A DNA stretch of 64,000 nt from an uncultured Caulobacter sp. (GCF_947036865.1 NZ_CAMQSF010000002.1:62001-126000); one strand, 5' to 3'; counted from the first letter of the stretch, positions 33,226 through 43,292 are shown. Made by a program: numbers and translations. The notes: generated by a model not told the origin, from the letters alone.

Positions 33226-34509
33226 GTGACTCAAGAATTGAACGACGGCCTGCCCGCGCGCGAGGCCGCCCTGACCCTGATCGACGCCGCCCTGTCGCGG
33301 CGCGGCGGTCTCGACGAGGCCGCTTCCGCCAACGGCTTCCGCTTCTTGGAGCCGCGCGAGCGCGCCTTCGCCCGCGCCCTGGCCATGGCCGTGCTGCGCC
33401 ATCTGGGACCCATCGACCGCGCCCTGGCCGCGCGCCTGCAGAAGGCGCCGCCGGACCGGGTCATGCACCTGCTGCGCCTCGGCTCGGCCCAGGCCTTCTA
33501 TCTGGACGTCCCCGCCTTCGCCGCCGTCGCCACCTCGGTCGAGCTGGCGGGCGCGAACAAGACCAGCCGGCCGTTCAAGGGCCTGGTCAACGCCGTGCTG
33601 CGCGGGCTGCTGCGGGACGAGCCGCCCGCCGACGACCCGAGCCTGCTCGCCCCGCCCTGGCTGCTCTCGCGCTGGACCGCCGCGTTCGGCGAGGCGACCG
33701 CGCGGGAGATCGCGGCCCAGATCGCCGAGGAGCCGGCGACGGACCTGTCCCTCAAGCCCGACCTCGACGCGGCCGCGTTGGCCGAGGCTCTGGAGGGCGA
33801 GATCCTGTCCGGCGGGTCGCTGCGCGTGCGCCGCAAGGGCGACGTCGCCGGCTGGCCGGGCTTCGACGCCGGGACCTGGTGGGTGCAGGACGCCGCGGCG
33901 GCCGTCCCGGCCCGCCTGCTGGATGTCCATCCCGGCGAGGCGGTGCTGGATCTCTGCGCCGCGCCCGGCGGCAAGACCCTGCAATTGGCCGCCGCCGGCG
34001 CCACGGTGGTGGCCCTGGACCGCTCCGCCGCCCGCCTCAAGCGGCTTGAGGAAAACCTCGCCCGCAGCCGTCTCGCCGCCGAGACCGTGGTCGCCGACGC
34101 CGGGGCCTGGGAGGACGCTCGGACGTTCGACGCTATCCTGCTGGACGCGCCGTGCAGCGCCACCGGCACCTTCCGCCGCCATCCGGACGTCCTGTGGGCC
34201 GCGCGGCCGGGCGACATCGCGTCGCTGGCGACGGTCCAGGCCCGCGTTCTCGACAGCGCCGCCGATCGCCTGAAGCCGGCCGGCCGGCTGGTCTATTGCG
34301 TCTGCTCCCTGGAGCCCGAGGAGGGCGAGGCCCAGGTCGAGGCCTTCCTGGCCCGCCGGCCCGACATGGCGCTCGATCCGATCCAGGCCGGCGAGGGCGG
34401 CGCGCCGCAGGCCAGCCTCACCGCCCGAGGGACCCTGCGTCTGCTGCCGCATCATCGCGATGGCGGCCAGGACGGCTTTTTCGCCGCGCGGTTTCGCAAA
34501 GCGAAATAG
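33226..34509 (+). CDS. rsmB: 16S rRNA m5C967 methyltransferase RsmB
   Basis: A 427-residue enzyme with an N-terminal NusB-like RNA-binding domain (about 10-130) and a C-terminal SAM methyltransferase. Motifs: VLDLCAAPGGKTLQLAA (SAM loop), LLDAPCSATG (motif IV Cys) and YCVCSLEPEEGE (motif VI catalytic Cys), the two-cysteine set of RNA m5C methyltransferases. Start is GTG at 33226. rpe follows after 35 bp and is probably co-transcribed. Confidence 0.93.
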   Translation: MTQELNDGLPAREAALTLIDAALSRRGGLDEAASANGFRFLEPRERAFARALAMAVLRHLGPIDRALAARLQKAPPDRVMHLLRLGSAQAFYLDVPAFAAVATSVELAGANKTSRPFKGLVNAVLRGLLRDEPPADDPSLLAPPWLLSRWTAAFGEATAREIAAQIAEEPATDLSLKPDLDAAALAEALEGEILSGGSLRVRRKGDVAGWPGFDAGTWWVQDAAAAVPARLLDVHPGEAVLDLCAAPGGKTLQLAAAGATVVALDRSAARLKRLEENLARSRLAAETVVADAGAWEDARTFDAILLDAPCSATGTFRRHPDVLWAARPGDIASLATVQARVLDSAADRLKPAGRLVYCVCSLEPEEGEAQVEAFLARRPDMALDPIQAGEGGAPQASLTARGTLRLLPHHRDGGQDGFFAARFRKAK

Positions 34510-34544
34510 CTGACAGATTCAGCGGGGGCGGCTATCCCAGGACC

Positions 34545-35204
34545 ATGACCGCGCCCCTTATCGCCCCGTCGATCCTCGCCTCCGACTTCGCCCGCCTGGG
34601 CGAAGAGGTGGCCGCCATCCAGGCGGCTGGCGCCGACTGGGTGCATGTCGACGTGATGGACGGCCACTTCGTGCCCAACATCACCCTGGGTCCGGACATC
34701 GTCCGGGCGATCCGGCCGCACGCGACCATCCCCTTCGACGTCCACCTGATGATCAGCCCGGCCGATCCGTATCTGGAGGCGTTTCGCGCCGCCGGCGCCG
34801 ACCTGATCAGCATCCACCCCGAGGCCGGCCCGCACCTGCACCGCTCGCTGAAGCGCATCCGCGAGCTGGGGGCCAAGGCGGGCGTGGTGTTCAATCCCTC
34901 GACGGGGATCGACCACGTCGAGTGGATCCTGGAGGACGTCGACCTGCTGCTGGTCATGTCGGTCAATCCGGGCTTCGGGGGCCAGAGCTTCATCCCCGGC
35001 CAGCTGCGCAAGGTCGAGGCGCTGCGCAAGCTGGTCGACAAGGCCGGCCTTGACATCATCATCGAGGTCGACGGCGGCGTGACGCCCGTGACCGCGCCCC
35101 AGTGCGTGGCCGCCGGCGCCACCGCCCTCGTCGCGGGCTCGGCGGTGTTCAAGGGCGGGCCGGCGTCCTACGCCGACAACATCCGCGCGCTGAAGGGCGG
35201 CTGA
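34545..35204 (+). CDS. rpe: Ribulose-phosphate 3-epimerase
   Basis: Interconverts ribulose 5-phosphate and xylulose 5-phosphate. A 219-residue TIM barrel with IAPSILASDFARLGEEV, VHVDVMDGHFVPNIT (metal and catalytic residues), DVHLMI, VMSVNPGFGGQ and the phosphate loop ATALVAGSAVF. The ATG at 34545 gives the standard N-terminus; the same frame is open upstream but only as a shadow of rsmB. The next gene begins 9 bp downstream. Confidence 0.96.
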   Translation: MTAPLIAPSILASDFARLGEEVAAIQAAGADWVHVDVMDGHFVPNITLGPDIVRAIRPHATIPFDVHLMISPADPYLEAFRAAGADLISIHPEAGPHLHRSLKRIRELGAKAGVVFNPSTGIDHVEWILEDVDLLLVMSVNPGFGGQSFIPGQLRKVEALRKLVDKAGLDIIIEVDGGVTPVTAPQCVAAGATALVAGSAVFKGGPASYADNIRALKGG

Positions 35205-35213
35205 CCGCGCGCG

Positions 35214-36938
35214 ATGGCCGGCAAGCGTTCCGTCCAGGCCCGCTCTTCTCCCGCGTCCAAGCGCGGCGGCGTCCTATGGCGCGCCATCGGCGCCGAGCTT
35301 TCCGGTCATGTGGCCCGCGAGTGGTACGGCAGCGGCCCGCACCGCCTGACCCTGGCCTTCCCGCGTCCCGAGGGCCTGTCCGCCCGGCCCCACGATCCGC
35401 GCCCGGCCGATCCGGAGCGCGGGCGCAAGATTCTCTCCGGCCTTCTGGCCCTGGACGGCGGCTCGTTGCGCCTGGGTCCGGACGGCGACCCCTTCGATAC
35501 GGCCAGCCCGTCGCGCCGCTTCGCCGTCGCCCTGCACCGCTTCGACTGGCTGCCCGACCTGGCGGCCGCCGGCTCGGACGGGACCCGTCGGGCGCTGCGC
35601 CTGATCGACGACTGGCGGCGGGTGTTCGGCAAGTGGAACGCCTTCTCGTGGGGACCCGACTGCCTCGAGCGCCGGGTCTTTCACCTGGCCTGCGCCGCCA
35701 AGACCCTGGCGGCCGAGGGCAGCGACGCCGAAATCGCCGACCTGACCCTCGACATCGCCCGGCAGGGCCGTCACCTGGCCGAGCTCCGGAGCGCGCCGGA
35801 GCGGGCCCTGGAGCGCGCCGCGGTGGCGGCCATCGCCGGCTGCGTCCTGGCGGGCAAGCCAGGCGAGGCGCTGATCGACAAGGCGCTGATCGCCTTCGCC
35901 CGACATATCGACGCGATGGTCCTGCCCGATGGCGGCCACGCCACGCGCAGCCCCGAGGCGGGCGTCGAGCTGCTGTTCGACCTGCTTACCCTGGACGACG
36001 CCTTGGGCCAGCGCGGGCGGCCCTCGCCGGAGACCCTGTCGCGGGCCATCGACCGCCTGTCGACGGCCACCCGCTTCTTCACCCTGGGCGACGGACATCT
36101 GGCGGCCTTCCATGGCGGGGAGACCGTCGGCCCGGCCCGCATCGCCGCCGCCCTCGCCCATGACGATGGCGGCCCGCGCCCGCTGAACGCCGCGCCGCAC
36201 AGCGGCTATCACAAGATGATCGGCGGCAGCCTGGAGGTCATCGCCGACGCCGGCCCGCCGCCGGTCGGCCCGCTCAGCGTCCATGCGTGCGCCCAGCCGG
36301 CGGCCATCGAGATCGTCTGCGCCAAGGACCGCCTGATCACCAGCTGCGGCTGGAGCCCGGAGGCCGCCGGCGCCCACGCCTTCCGCCTCTCGGACGCGGC
36401 CTCGACCGTGTCCGTGGGCGACGGCTCGGCCGGACAGCCGCTGTCGGGCTTCAAGGCCAGGACCCTGGGTCCCTGGTTGGTCGACGGCGCGACCGAGGTC
36501 GAGGCCAAGCGTCACGACGATGTCGGCGGGGTCTGGCTGGACATCGTCCACGACGGCTGGCGCCACCTGGGCCTGACCCACGCCCGCCGACTGTTCCTCG
36601 ACGCCGTCAACGACGAGCTGCGCGGCGAGGACAGCCTGACCCCGCGCGACGCCGCCGACCCGAACGGGCCCAGGCGCTACCTGCCCTTCGCCGTGCGCTT
36701 CCACCTGCATCCCGACGCCCGCGCCTCGATCGCCCGCGACGGCAAGAGCGTGCTGATCCGGGGTCCCAACACCATCGGCTGGTGGCTGCGCAACGACGCG
36801 GTCGACGTGGAGATCGCCCCCTCGGCTCACTTCGACCACGGCCTGGCGCGCAAGGCCGGCCAGATCGTGCTCAAGAGCCAGGTGCGTCCCGAGGTCGGGG
36901 CGAAGATCCGCTGGAAGCTGACACGGGCGGAGGGCTAG
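35214..36938 (+). CDS. Heparinase II/III family protein
   Basis: A 574-residue protein. An all-alpha N-terminal part (about 90-330, for example LPDLAAAGSDGTRRALRLIDDW) precedes a beta-rich C-terminal part (about 340-574) of the heparinase II/III-like lyase type, with SGYHKMIGGSLEVIADAG and YLPFAVRFHLHPDARAS. No signal peptide is evident. Members degrade or remodel uronic-acid polysaccharides, but the substrate here is unknown. Genes of this type next to rpe/rsmB are, from memory, a common alphaproteobacterial arrangement. Likely in one operon with rpe. Confidence 0.85.
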   Translation: MAGKRSVQARSSPASKRGGVLWRAIGAELSGHVAREWYGSGPHRLTLAFPRPEGLSARPHDPRPADPERGRKILSGLLALDGGSLRLGPDGDPFDTASPSRRFAVALHRFDWLPDLAAAGSDGTRRALRLIDDWRRVFGKWNAFSWGPDCLERRVFHLACAAKTLAAEGSDAEIADLTLDIARQGRHLAELRSAPERALERAAVAAIAGCVLAGKPGEALIDKALIAFARHIDAMVLPDGGHATRSPEAGVELLFDLLTLDDALGQRGRPSPETLSRAIDRLSTATRFFTLGDGHLAAFHGGETVGPARIAAALAHDDGGPRPLNAAPHSGYHKMIGGSLEVIADAGPPPVGPLSVHACAQPAAIEIVCAKDRLITSCGWSPEAAGAHAFRLSDAASTVSVGDGSAGQPLSGFKARTLGPWLVDGATEVEAKRHDDVGGVWLDIVHDGWRHLGLTHARRLFLDAVNDELRGEDSLTPRDAADPNGPRRYLPFAVRFHLHPDARASIARDGKSVLIRGPNTIGWWLRNDAVDVEIAPSAHFDHGLARKAGQIVLKSQVRPEVGAKIRWKLTRAEG

Positions 36939-36943
36939 AGACT

Positions 36944-37315
36944 CTAGCGGCGTCGCTTCCGGGCCGCGCGCTCGCGATTTCCCTCGACCCGAAGGGCGAC
37001 GATGTCGCGGATCAGGTCCGGCGGCAGGGGATGGTCCGGCTGAAACCGGATCGTGCCCTTGGCGGTGTCGAAGCCGGTGAGGCGGTCGGCGAAGGCGTCC
37101 ACGACGGCGCCGGGATAGAAGGCGCAGTGCCCGGCGGCCCCGCCGAAGTGCGCCAGATTGCCGTGCAGCTTGAAGGTCGGCAGGCCATAGCTGATCGCCT
37201 CCTCGGCCTCGGGGACCAGGGCGCGGATCTGTTCGCGCAGGGCTTGCAGCGCCGCCCGCTGGTCGGCGGGCAGCGCGGCCAGATAGTCGTCGACGGACGC
37301 GGCGGGCGCTTTCAT
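36944..37315 (-). CDS. DUF1801 family protein
   Basis: A 123-residue protein with the DUF1801 (YdhG-like) fold: an N-terminal helix (VDDYLAALPADQRAALQALREQIRALVPEAEEAISYGLPTF shape), then HFGGAAGHCAFYPGAVV and GTIRFQPDHPLP. The ATG at 37315 is preferred over a start 27 bp upstream because it gives the usual lead-in. Function unknown; the C-terminus is strongly basic (KRRR). It lies 64 bp downstream of the S10 peptidase gene. Confidence 0.82.
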   Translation of the reverse strand: MKAPAASVDDYLAALPADQRAALQALREQIRALVPEAEEAISYGLPTFKLHGNLAHFGGAAGHCAFYPGAVVDAFADRLTGFDTAKGTIRFQPDHPLPPDLIRDIVALRVEGNRERAARKRRR

Positions 37316-37379
37316 GCGTCGCTCCTCAAGCCTTTGGCCCAAGGACGTCCGACGAAGGCCCCCGCCGACATCGCCTCGG

Positions 37380-38882
37380 CTATTTCGCGCCGTACAGCGC
37401 CATCACGTCCTTGCGGAACGCCGCGCCGCTGTCGGGGCGGCTGTAGAACATGTGGCCGCCCGGATAGAGGGCCAGGTTCACGCGGCCGCTGGCCGTGGCC
37501 GGCATGGCGTCGACGATCAGGCGCGAGGCGAAGAACGGGCACGACAGGTCGTTGTAGCCGTGCACGATCAGCACCTTCAGCTTCGGGTCGACCGACACGG
37601 CCTTGCGCAGGTCGGTGACCGACTCGGTGTCGCCGCCGCGGCCGCGATCCCACAGGCGGTTGACCGTGTTCGACAGCGCCTCGTAGCGGGCGTCCGGCTT
37701 CCAGCCGACGATGCGGGTGGTGAAGTCGACGATCCCGCTGGTGGTCGGGGCGATGATCGCGTCGAGGATCGGGTCGTTGACCTCCTGCTCGGGCGAGAAC
37801 GGGAAGGGATCCAGCGAGGTGACGTTGCTGTCGTAGCGGCTGCCCAGGCGCCCCTTGTCGCGGAACACCTCGCGCAGGAACGACTGGGTCTCCAGCCGGC
37901 CGCCGGCGCGGCGGACATAGTCGGGCGAGAGGCCGGTCATGGCCGAGACCTTGGTGGTCAGGCGCTCGAGGGCGGCCGAGTCGGAGCCCTTCATCAGGTC
38001 GACCATGTATTCGCCGCGCGTATAGTCCTCGACGGCCTTCATGTTCTCAGGCGTCAGCTTGCCGTCGCGCTCCAGCTTGGCGGCGGCGATCGAGGGCAGG
38101 GTCCACATGGCCGGCAGCGGCGAGATCTCGCCCGCCATGCGGCCCGCGCTGGTCAGCAGCGGCGAGACCAGCACCACGCCCTTCACGGCCACGCCCAGAT
38201 CCGTCTGCAGCTCGTAGGCCAGGCGCGGGCCCCGGAAGCCGCCATAGCTCTCGCCGACGAGATATTTGGGCGAGGCCAGGCGCTCGGTCTTGACCAGATA
38301 GTCGAAGACGATCCGCGACAGGTAGTCGATGTCCTGCTTGACGCCGTAGAAGCGGCGCTTGGTCTCGTCCTCGCCAACCAGCGAGCGCGAGAAGCCGGTG
38401 CCGACCGGATCGATGAAGACGAGGTCGGTGAAGTCGAGCCAGCTGGCGGGGTTGTCCTCCAGCTTGGTGAAGGCCGACGGGCTGTCGCCCTCCGCGCCGA
38501 ACTGCACGCGCTTGGGGCCCAGGGCGAAGTTCAGATAGACGCTGGCCGCGCCCGGCCCGCCGTTGAAGGCCACGGTGATCGGCCGGCTCGGATCGCGCGG
38601 ACCGTTCAGGACGTAGGAGGTGTAGACCACCTCGGCGACCTTCTTGCCCTTTTCGTCGCGCACCGGCAGCACGCCGACGGTCGCGGTATAGGCGATGGTC
38701 TTGCCGGCGATGACGGTGGTCTGCTGCACGGACTTGTCGGCCGGCAGCGGCGGCAGGTCGCCCTTGGCCTCGGCGGCGGGCTTGTCGCCGCCCTTGTCCT
38801 GCGCGAACGCCGGCGCGCCGCCGATCGCCGCGACCGCCAGGAGGGCCGCCACGCCGGCCCTGAAAGACTCTTTCATGTTCAC
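37380..38882 (-). CDS. Exported S10 serine carboxypeptidase-like protein
   Basis: A 500-residue alpha/beta-hydrolase of peptidase family S10 with a signal peptide (about residues 1-27, ending APAFAQ). The oxyanion stretch FNGGPGAASVYLN, the nucleophile S212 in VGESYGGFRG, an Asp in the HGYNDLSCPF region and a His in YPGGHMFY form the triad. S10 enzymes remove C-terminal residues from peptides and are unusual in working at acidic pH. It is probably periplasmic. A hydrophilic 25-residue Lys/Ala/Pro linker follows the signal. Confidence 0.88.
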   Translation of the reverse strand: MNMKESFRAGVAALLAVAAIGGAPAFAQDKGGDKPAAEAKGDLPPLPADKSVQQTTVIAGKTIAYTATVGVLPVRDEKGKKVAEVVYTSYVLNGPRDPSRPITVAFNGGPGAASVYLNFALGPKRVQFGAEGDSPSAFTKLEDNPASWLDFTDLVFIDPVGTGFSRSLVGEDETKRRFYGVKQDIDYLSRIVFDYLVKTERLASPKYLVGESYGGFRGPRLAYELQTDLGVAVKGVVLVSPLLTSAGRMAGEISPLPAMWTLPSIAAAKLERDGKLTPENMKAVEDYTRGEYMVDLMKGSDSAALERLTTKVSAMTGLSPDYVRRAGGRLETQSFLREVFRDKGRLGSRYDSNVTSLDPFPFSPEQEVNDPILDAIIAPTTSGIVDFTTRIVGWKPDARYEALSNTVNRLWDRGRGGDTESVTDLRKAVSVDPKLKVLIVHGYNDLSCPFFASRLIVDAMPATASGRVNLALYPGGHMFYSRPDSGAAFRKDVMALYGAK

Positions 38883-38978
38883 CCCTCCGATGAGGGAGAA
38901 ATTGCTAGGCCAAGCCGTCCGGCTTCACAACCGCGCGCCGACGTGATGCTGTGCGCGCAACGCAAGGGAGGCGGCGCG

Positions 38979-40775
38979 ATGGCCCTGACGAACACCATGA
39001 CCCCGCGCCAGGCGGCGGGGATCCGTCTGGCCATCGGCCTGGCCCAGGGGATCGCCCTCTTCCTGCTGCAGAAGGCCGACGAGGCCAAGGCCTGGCCGGC
39101 GACGACGCCGATGCTGTACGCGCCGCTGCTGGTCTGCGCGCTGATGGTTCCGCTGTTGCCGCTGGCCGCGCTGTCGGCGATGCGCAGAACGGCCCTGATC
39201 GCCTGGACCGCCGTCGCGGCCGCCTTGTCGGCGATCCTGGCCGTCCACGCCGCCTGGACCGGGGCCGAGCCCGGCCGTCTGGGGGCGGGTCCGCTAACGC
39301 CGCCGCTGTTCGTCGCGACCGCCGCCATGCTGTTCATCGCCCACCACCTCGTTCAGCCCGCCGACGCGGCCCGCAAGCCGATCGCGCCCTATGCGGACTA
39401 TTTCGACCTCACCTGGACCAACGGCGTGCGACTCGCGCTGTCGTTGGCCTTCACCGGCGCCTTCTGGCTGCTGCTCGCGCTCGCGGCGGCGCTGTTCAAG
39501 CTGATCGGCGTCACGGCCATCGGCAAGCTGATCGGCGAGACGGCCTTCGCCTTCCCCGCTACCGGCCTGATGTTCGCCGCCGCCGTGCACATGGCCGTAC
39601 AGTTGACCGAGGCCCGCGCGGGCCTGGTGCGCGGCGCGCTGACGGTGGGCCTGACCCTGCTGGGATGGCTGACGCCGCTGATGGTGCTGATCGGCGGCGG
39701 CTTCCTGGCGACCTTGCCGTTCACGGGCCTCGCGCCCCTGTGGGGGACCAAGGCGGCCACCGCCATCCTGCTGACGGCGGCCGCGGCCCTGGTCATCCTG
39801 ATCAACGCCGCCTATCAGGACGGCGAGGAGCCGCCCCACGCCCTGCCCCGCGCCGCCGCGCGGGTCGCCGGCCTGCTGTTGATCCCGATCGTGATCCTGG
39901 CCGGCTACGCCCTATGGCTGCGGATCGACCAGTATGGCCTAACGCCAGAGCGCGTATTCGCCACGGCCTACTGGGTGGTCGCGGTCGGCTTCACCGTCGG
40001 CTACGCACTGGCGGCCGTGAAGCCGGGCCCGTGGATGAAGCCGCTGGAGCGCACGAACCTCGTCATGGCGGCGGTGTCGGTATTGCTGCTGATCGCTTTG
40101 TTCACGCCTCTCGCCGACCCGGCGCGCCTGTCGGTGGCCAGCCAGGTGAAGCGACTGGAAACTGGAAAGGTGTCGGCGGAGAAGTTCGACTTCACCTTCT
40201 TGTGGTTCGACGCCGGACGGTACGGGCGCGAAGCGCTAGAGCGGCTGAAGACCAGCCGCAACGCCGATATCGCGGACCGCGCCCGCAAGATGGCGATCAC
40301 CAAGGAAAAGCCCTTGATCACCCCCGCCAAGCGCGGTCCGGACTTCGCTCAGATGGCCGTCTATCCGGCCGGCAAGACCCTGCCCGATAGCTTCAAGGCT
40401 CAGGACTGGACAAGCTCGGGGACGGACGCGGCTTGTACCATCACTGGCATGCGTTGCTCGGCTCTGATCATCGATGTCGATGGAGACGGTGCGGACGAAG
40501 TACTGCTGGCCAGCGGATCGACCTTTGACATCTTCAAGTCCTCAAACGGCGTCTGGCGGCGCGTCGCCATGGCGACCGGGATTTGCGCTGACGCGAACAT
40601 CGAGAGCGCGCTGAAGTCCGGCGCGGCTCAGATGGCCGAGCCAGAGCCTCGCCGCGATTTGAAGATTGGCGATCAGCGTCTGACTATCGTGCCTATGGGC
40701 GACGGTTGCCGCAACGGCGTTCCGATCGGTCCCGTTTGGTACAAGACCGGTGTCATTCAAGAGGACATCCGCTAA
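38979..40775 (+). CDS. DUF4153 multi-pass membrane protein with extracytoplasmic C-terminal domain
   Basis: About 598 residues. The N-terminal 390 or so hold roughly ten to twelve membrane helices with DUF4153 character (YADYFDLTWTNGVRLALSLAFTGAFWLLL). The last 200 residues are hydrophilic, with four Cys and an FG-GAP-like calcium motif, IIDVDGDGADEVLL. The ATG at 38979 follows AAGGGAGG; the frame is open far upstream but only as an antisense shadow of the S10 gene. Base composition falls in the last 350 bp compared with the front. Function unknown. Its TAA overlaps the stop of the convergent ABC exporter. Confidence 0.78.
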   Translation: MALTNTMTPRQAAGIRLAIGLAQGIALFLLQKADEAKAWPATTPMLYAPLLVCALMVPLLPLAALSAMRRTALIAWTAVAAALSAILAVHAAWTGAEPGRLGAGPLTPPLFVATAAMLFIAHHLVQPADAARKPIAPYADYFDLTWTNGVRLALSLAFTGAFWLLLALAAALFKLIGVTAIGKLIGETAFAFPATGLMFAAAVHMAVQLTEARAGLVRGALTVGLTLLGWLTPLMVLIGGGFLATLPFTGLAPLWGTKAATAILLTAAAALVILINAAYQDGEEPPHALPRAAARVAGLLLIPIVILAGYALWLRIDQYGLTPERVFATAYWVVAVGFTVGYALAAVKPGPWMKPLERTNLVMAAVSVLLLIALFTPLADPARLSVASQVKRLETGKVSAEKFDFTFLWFDAGRYGREALERLKTSRNADIADRARKMAITKEKPLITPAKRGPDFAQMAVYPAGKTLPDSFKAQDWTSSGTDAACTITGMRCSALIIDVDGDGADEVLLASGSTFDIFKSSNGVWRRVAMATGICADANIESALKSGAAQMAEPEPRRDLKIGDQRLTIVPMGDGCRNGVPIGPVWYKTGVIQEDIR

Positions 40776-42565
40776 CCCACCCCCGCGCTGATCGCGTTCA
40801 GCCGGGCATAGACCCCGCCGGCCGCCGTCAGCTCGGCGTGGCGGCCTTCCTCGACGACCTGGCCCTTCTGGAACACCAGGATGCGGTCGGCGCCGCGCAC
40901 CGTCGACAGCCGGTGGGCGATGACGATCGTGGTGCGGCCTTCCATCAGGGCCTCGGCGGCGGCCTGGACCTGGCCTTCCGTCTCGACATCCAGCGACGAG
41001 GTCGCCTCGTCCAGCACCAGGATCGGCGCGTCGGCCAGGAAGGCGCGGGCGATGGCGACCCGCTGGCGCTCGCCGCCCGACAGCTTGACGCCGCGCTCGC
41101 CGACCAGGGTGTCGTAACCCTGGGGTAGACGCAGAATGAAGTCGTGGGCGCGCGCCTTCTTGGCCGCCGCCTCGACCTCCTCGCGCGTCGCGTCGGGCTT
41201 GCCGTAGGCGATGTTCTCGAACAGCGAGCGGTGGAACAGGGCCGGATCCTGCGGCACCACCGCGATGGCGCGGCGCAGGGACCCTTGCGTCACGGCCGAG
41301 ACGTCCTGGCCGTCGATCAGGATCGCGCCGGCCTGCAGATCGTGTAGCCGCTGGATCAGCTTGACGAAGGTCGACTTGCCCGAGCCGGTCGGTCCGACCA
41401 GGGCCACGCGCTCGCCGGGCGCGATCCTCAACGAGAACTGGTCGTAGAGCGGCGCGCCCGCCGCCTTGTAGCGGAAGGTCACGTCCCGGAACTCGATCGC
41501 GCCGGGACCGGGCTTGAAGTCCGGCGCGCCGGGGGCGTCGGCGATCTGCGGCGACAGGCGCGCCCAGGCCGCGACATCCTCGGCGTCGTCCAGGCCCTTC
41601 TGCAGCATGCGGATGTTTTCGCCGAGATTGCGCAGGTAGCCGCTCATCAGCATGAAGGCGGTGATGGCGAAGGCGACGTCGCCGGGCGTGGCCTGGCCGC
41701 GCGACCAGCTCCAGACCATGGCCCCGGTCAGGCCCGCCTGCAGCGCGACGAGCAACAGGTTCTGGCCCAACCACACGTCGGTGAAGCGGTTCCAGGTGAC
41801 CATGACCGCCGCGCGCCAGGCGGCGGTGACCTCGGCAAGCCGCTCGGCCTCGCGCGCCTCGGCGCCGAAGCTCTTGACGGTCGGGTTCGAGGTCACGGCG
41901 TCGGCCAAAGCGCCGCCGATCTTGGAGTCGAGCGCGTTGGACTTCAGGTTGCTAGGGCGGACATAGCGCTCGGTGACCGCGAGGTTCACGGCGAGATACG
42001 CCACGACCACGACCAGCGAGATCCCGCCCGCCAGGGGCTGGCGCAGCAGCATGGCGATCGACAGGCCGACCAGCACGATGATCCCCGGTCCCAGCCAGAT
42101 GGTCACCGCGTCGGTGACGCTGTCATAGCCCCACATGGCGCGGGTCAGCTTGCGCACCGTCGCGCCGGCGAAGCTGTCGGCGTGCCAGTCCGACGAGAAG
42201 GCCTGCACCTTGGCGAAGCCCTCGTTGGTCATCTCCTCCATGTTGCGGGCGGCCAGCGGGATCCAGAACCGCATGGCGATGTTCCGCACCAGCGAGAAGC
42301 CGAGATAGACGCCGACGAAGGCCGTCCAGGCGCTCCAGGCGGCGCTGGCCGCGCCCTGGCTGGCGACGGTGTCGACCAGCCGCCCCGACGCCCAGGGCAG
42401 GGCCAGGTCGAAGCCGATCGCCACCAGGGTCAGGCCGACGCCCAGCCCGAACAGCAGCGGCCGCCGCTTCCAGAAGCGGGCGATGAAGGCCAGCACCTGG
42501 CGGTTCGACAGCGCGCGCTTGCGCGGGCCGGTTTCGTCCTCGTCGTCGTCGGAAAAGTCGCTCAT
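40772..42565 (-). CDS. ABC exporter (fused membrane and ATPase domains)
   Basis: A 597-residue half-transporter: a six-helix type I exporter domain (about 38-320) and an NBD (about 350-590) with Walker A GPTGSGKS near residue 390, signature LSGGERQRV, Walker [13 protein letters not shown] and H-loop IAHR. It starts with an acidic cytoplasmic leader ([10 protein letters not shown]). It resembles multidrug/lipid exporters of the MsbA/BmrA kind, but substrate cannot be assigned. It is the last gene of a three-gene group with the two small membrane proteins upstream. Confidence 0.9.
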   Translation of the reverse strand: MSDFSDDDEDETGPRKRALSNRQVLAFIARFWKRRPLLFGLGVGLTLVAIGFDLALPWASGRLVDTVASQGAASAAWSAWTAFVGVYLGFSLVRNIAMRFWIPLAARNMEEMTNEGFAKVQAFSSDWHADSFAGATVRKLTRAMWGYDSVTDAVTIWLGPGIIVLVGLSIAMLLRQPLAGGISLVVVVAYLAVNLAVTERYVRPSNLKSNALDSKIGGALADAVTSNPTVKSFGAEAREAERLAEVTAAWRAAVMVTWNRFTDVWLGQNLLLVALQAGLTGAMVWSWSRGQATPGDVAFAITAFMLMSGYLRNLGENIRMLQKGLDDAEDVAAWARLSPQIADAPGAPDFKPGPGAIEFRDVTFRYKAAGAPLYDQFSLRIAPGERVALVGPTGSGKSTFVKLIQRLHDLQAGAILIDGQDVSAVTQGSLRRAIAVVPQDPALFHRSLFENIAYGKPDATREEVEAAAKKARAHDFILRLPQGYDTLVGERGVKLSGGERQRVAIARAFLADAPILVLDEATSSLDVETEGQVQAAAEALMEGRTTIVIAHRLSTVRGADRILVFQKGQVVEEGRHAELTAAGGVYARLNAISAGVG

Positions 42566-42605
42566 GGCCGGCTAGATAGGCGCTTTGGTCCGGCCTTGCG
42601 ACCCG

Positions 42606-42887
42606 TCAGCGGCGCCGACGCCTTCGCCCGCCGCCGAAAGGCCGCCAGCGCAGGAACCAGACGATGGCCGGCCCGACCACCGGAACCCGCAGCATCGGCC
42701 GCACCGCGTGGGGCCTCGTCTTCAGGAAGCACAGCACCGCCCCGATCCAGAACACCGTGGTCGGCATGCCAGGCGTGACGATCCCCACCGCCCCGGTCGC
42801 CAGCAAGGCCCCGCCCACGCCGTCCAGCGCCCAGCGTTCGAGGCGGGACAGGCGACGGCGCGGCTTGCGGACGGGCTCGGCGGTCAT
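42606..42887 (-). CDS. DUF454 (YbaN-like) small membrane protein
   Basis: A 93-residue protein with two predicted helices and the DUF454 signature VGIVTPGMPTTVFWIGAVLCFLKTRPH (shown as its key residues; about 33-59). Basic at both ends, with a run of arginines at the C-terminus. Function unknown. It lies 40 bp upstream of the ABC exporter and 32 bp downstream of another small membrane protein, so the three may form an operon. Confidence 0.82.
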   Translation of the reverse strand: MTAEPVRKPRRRLSRLERWALDGVGGALLATGAVGIVTPGMPTTVFWIGAVLCFLKTRPHAVRPMLRVPVVGPAIVWFLRWRPFGGGRRRRRR

Positions 42888-42919
42888 GGGGCGAGGCTAA
42901 GCCCAGCGGCGGCCCGACG

Positions 42920-43159
42920 CTAGAAGGCCCGCGCGAGGCCGCCGAGGCGCGCGGGTCGCGGCGCCAGGCCACGCCGGATTCTCGGCCCGAACTTGGTCGC
43001 CGAGGTCAGACGGGCGACCATGGCTTCGTCGCCCGCCCGCCGGAACAGGCGCGCGGCGGCCGTCCACAGCGCGGTGGTCGCCGGATGCGGCAGGGCGATT
43101 CCGGCGAGCGCGCCGATCAGCAGCAGAGCCCAGGCGGACAGGCGGAGCGTGGCGGTCAT
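42920..43159 (-). CDS. Small hypothetical membrane-anchored protein
   Basis: A 79-residue protein that I do not recognise. It has one hydrophobic N-terminal segment (LSAWALLLIGALAGIALPHPA, about 6-26) and an Arg-rich C-terminal half. The ATG at 43159 is chosen over one at 43243 because the longer form would run into the ubiA leader region and lacks protein-like character. Same direction as the DUF454 gene 32 bp downstream. It could be a signal-anchored cytoplasmic protein. Confidence 0.55.
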   Translation of the reverse strand: MTATLRLSAWALLLIGALAGIALPHPATTALWTAAARLFRRAGDEAMVARLTSATKFGPRIRRGLAPRPARLGGLARAF

Positions 43160-43292
43160 GATTTCGGTCCTGCGAATGACTTGCAAGAAGACCTTCGCCG
43201 ATCGCGGCCAGAAAGGCCAATCGATGTTTTTTCTGGACGGCATCGATCTTCCCTATGGGCCGATCGGCGGCCCGCGCGGTAAGCCTCGCGCC

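Noticed and set aside
37314..38978. Upstream extension of the DUF4153 frame giving 1153 codons
   Set aside because: The extension is antisense to the S10 peptidase gene and has no protein-like character; a strong ribosome site precedes the ATG at 38979.
38979..40775. Lower-GC 3' end as a sign of a recent mobile insertion
   Set aside because: The reading frame is continuous, no repeats or integrase traces flank it, and the shift is modest.
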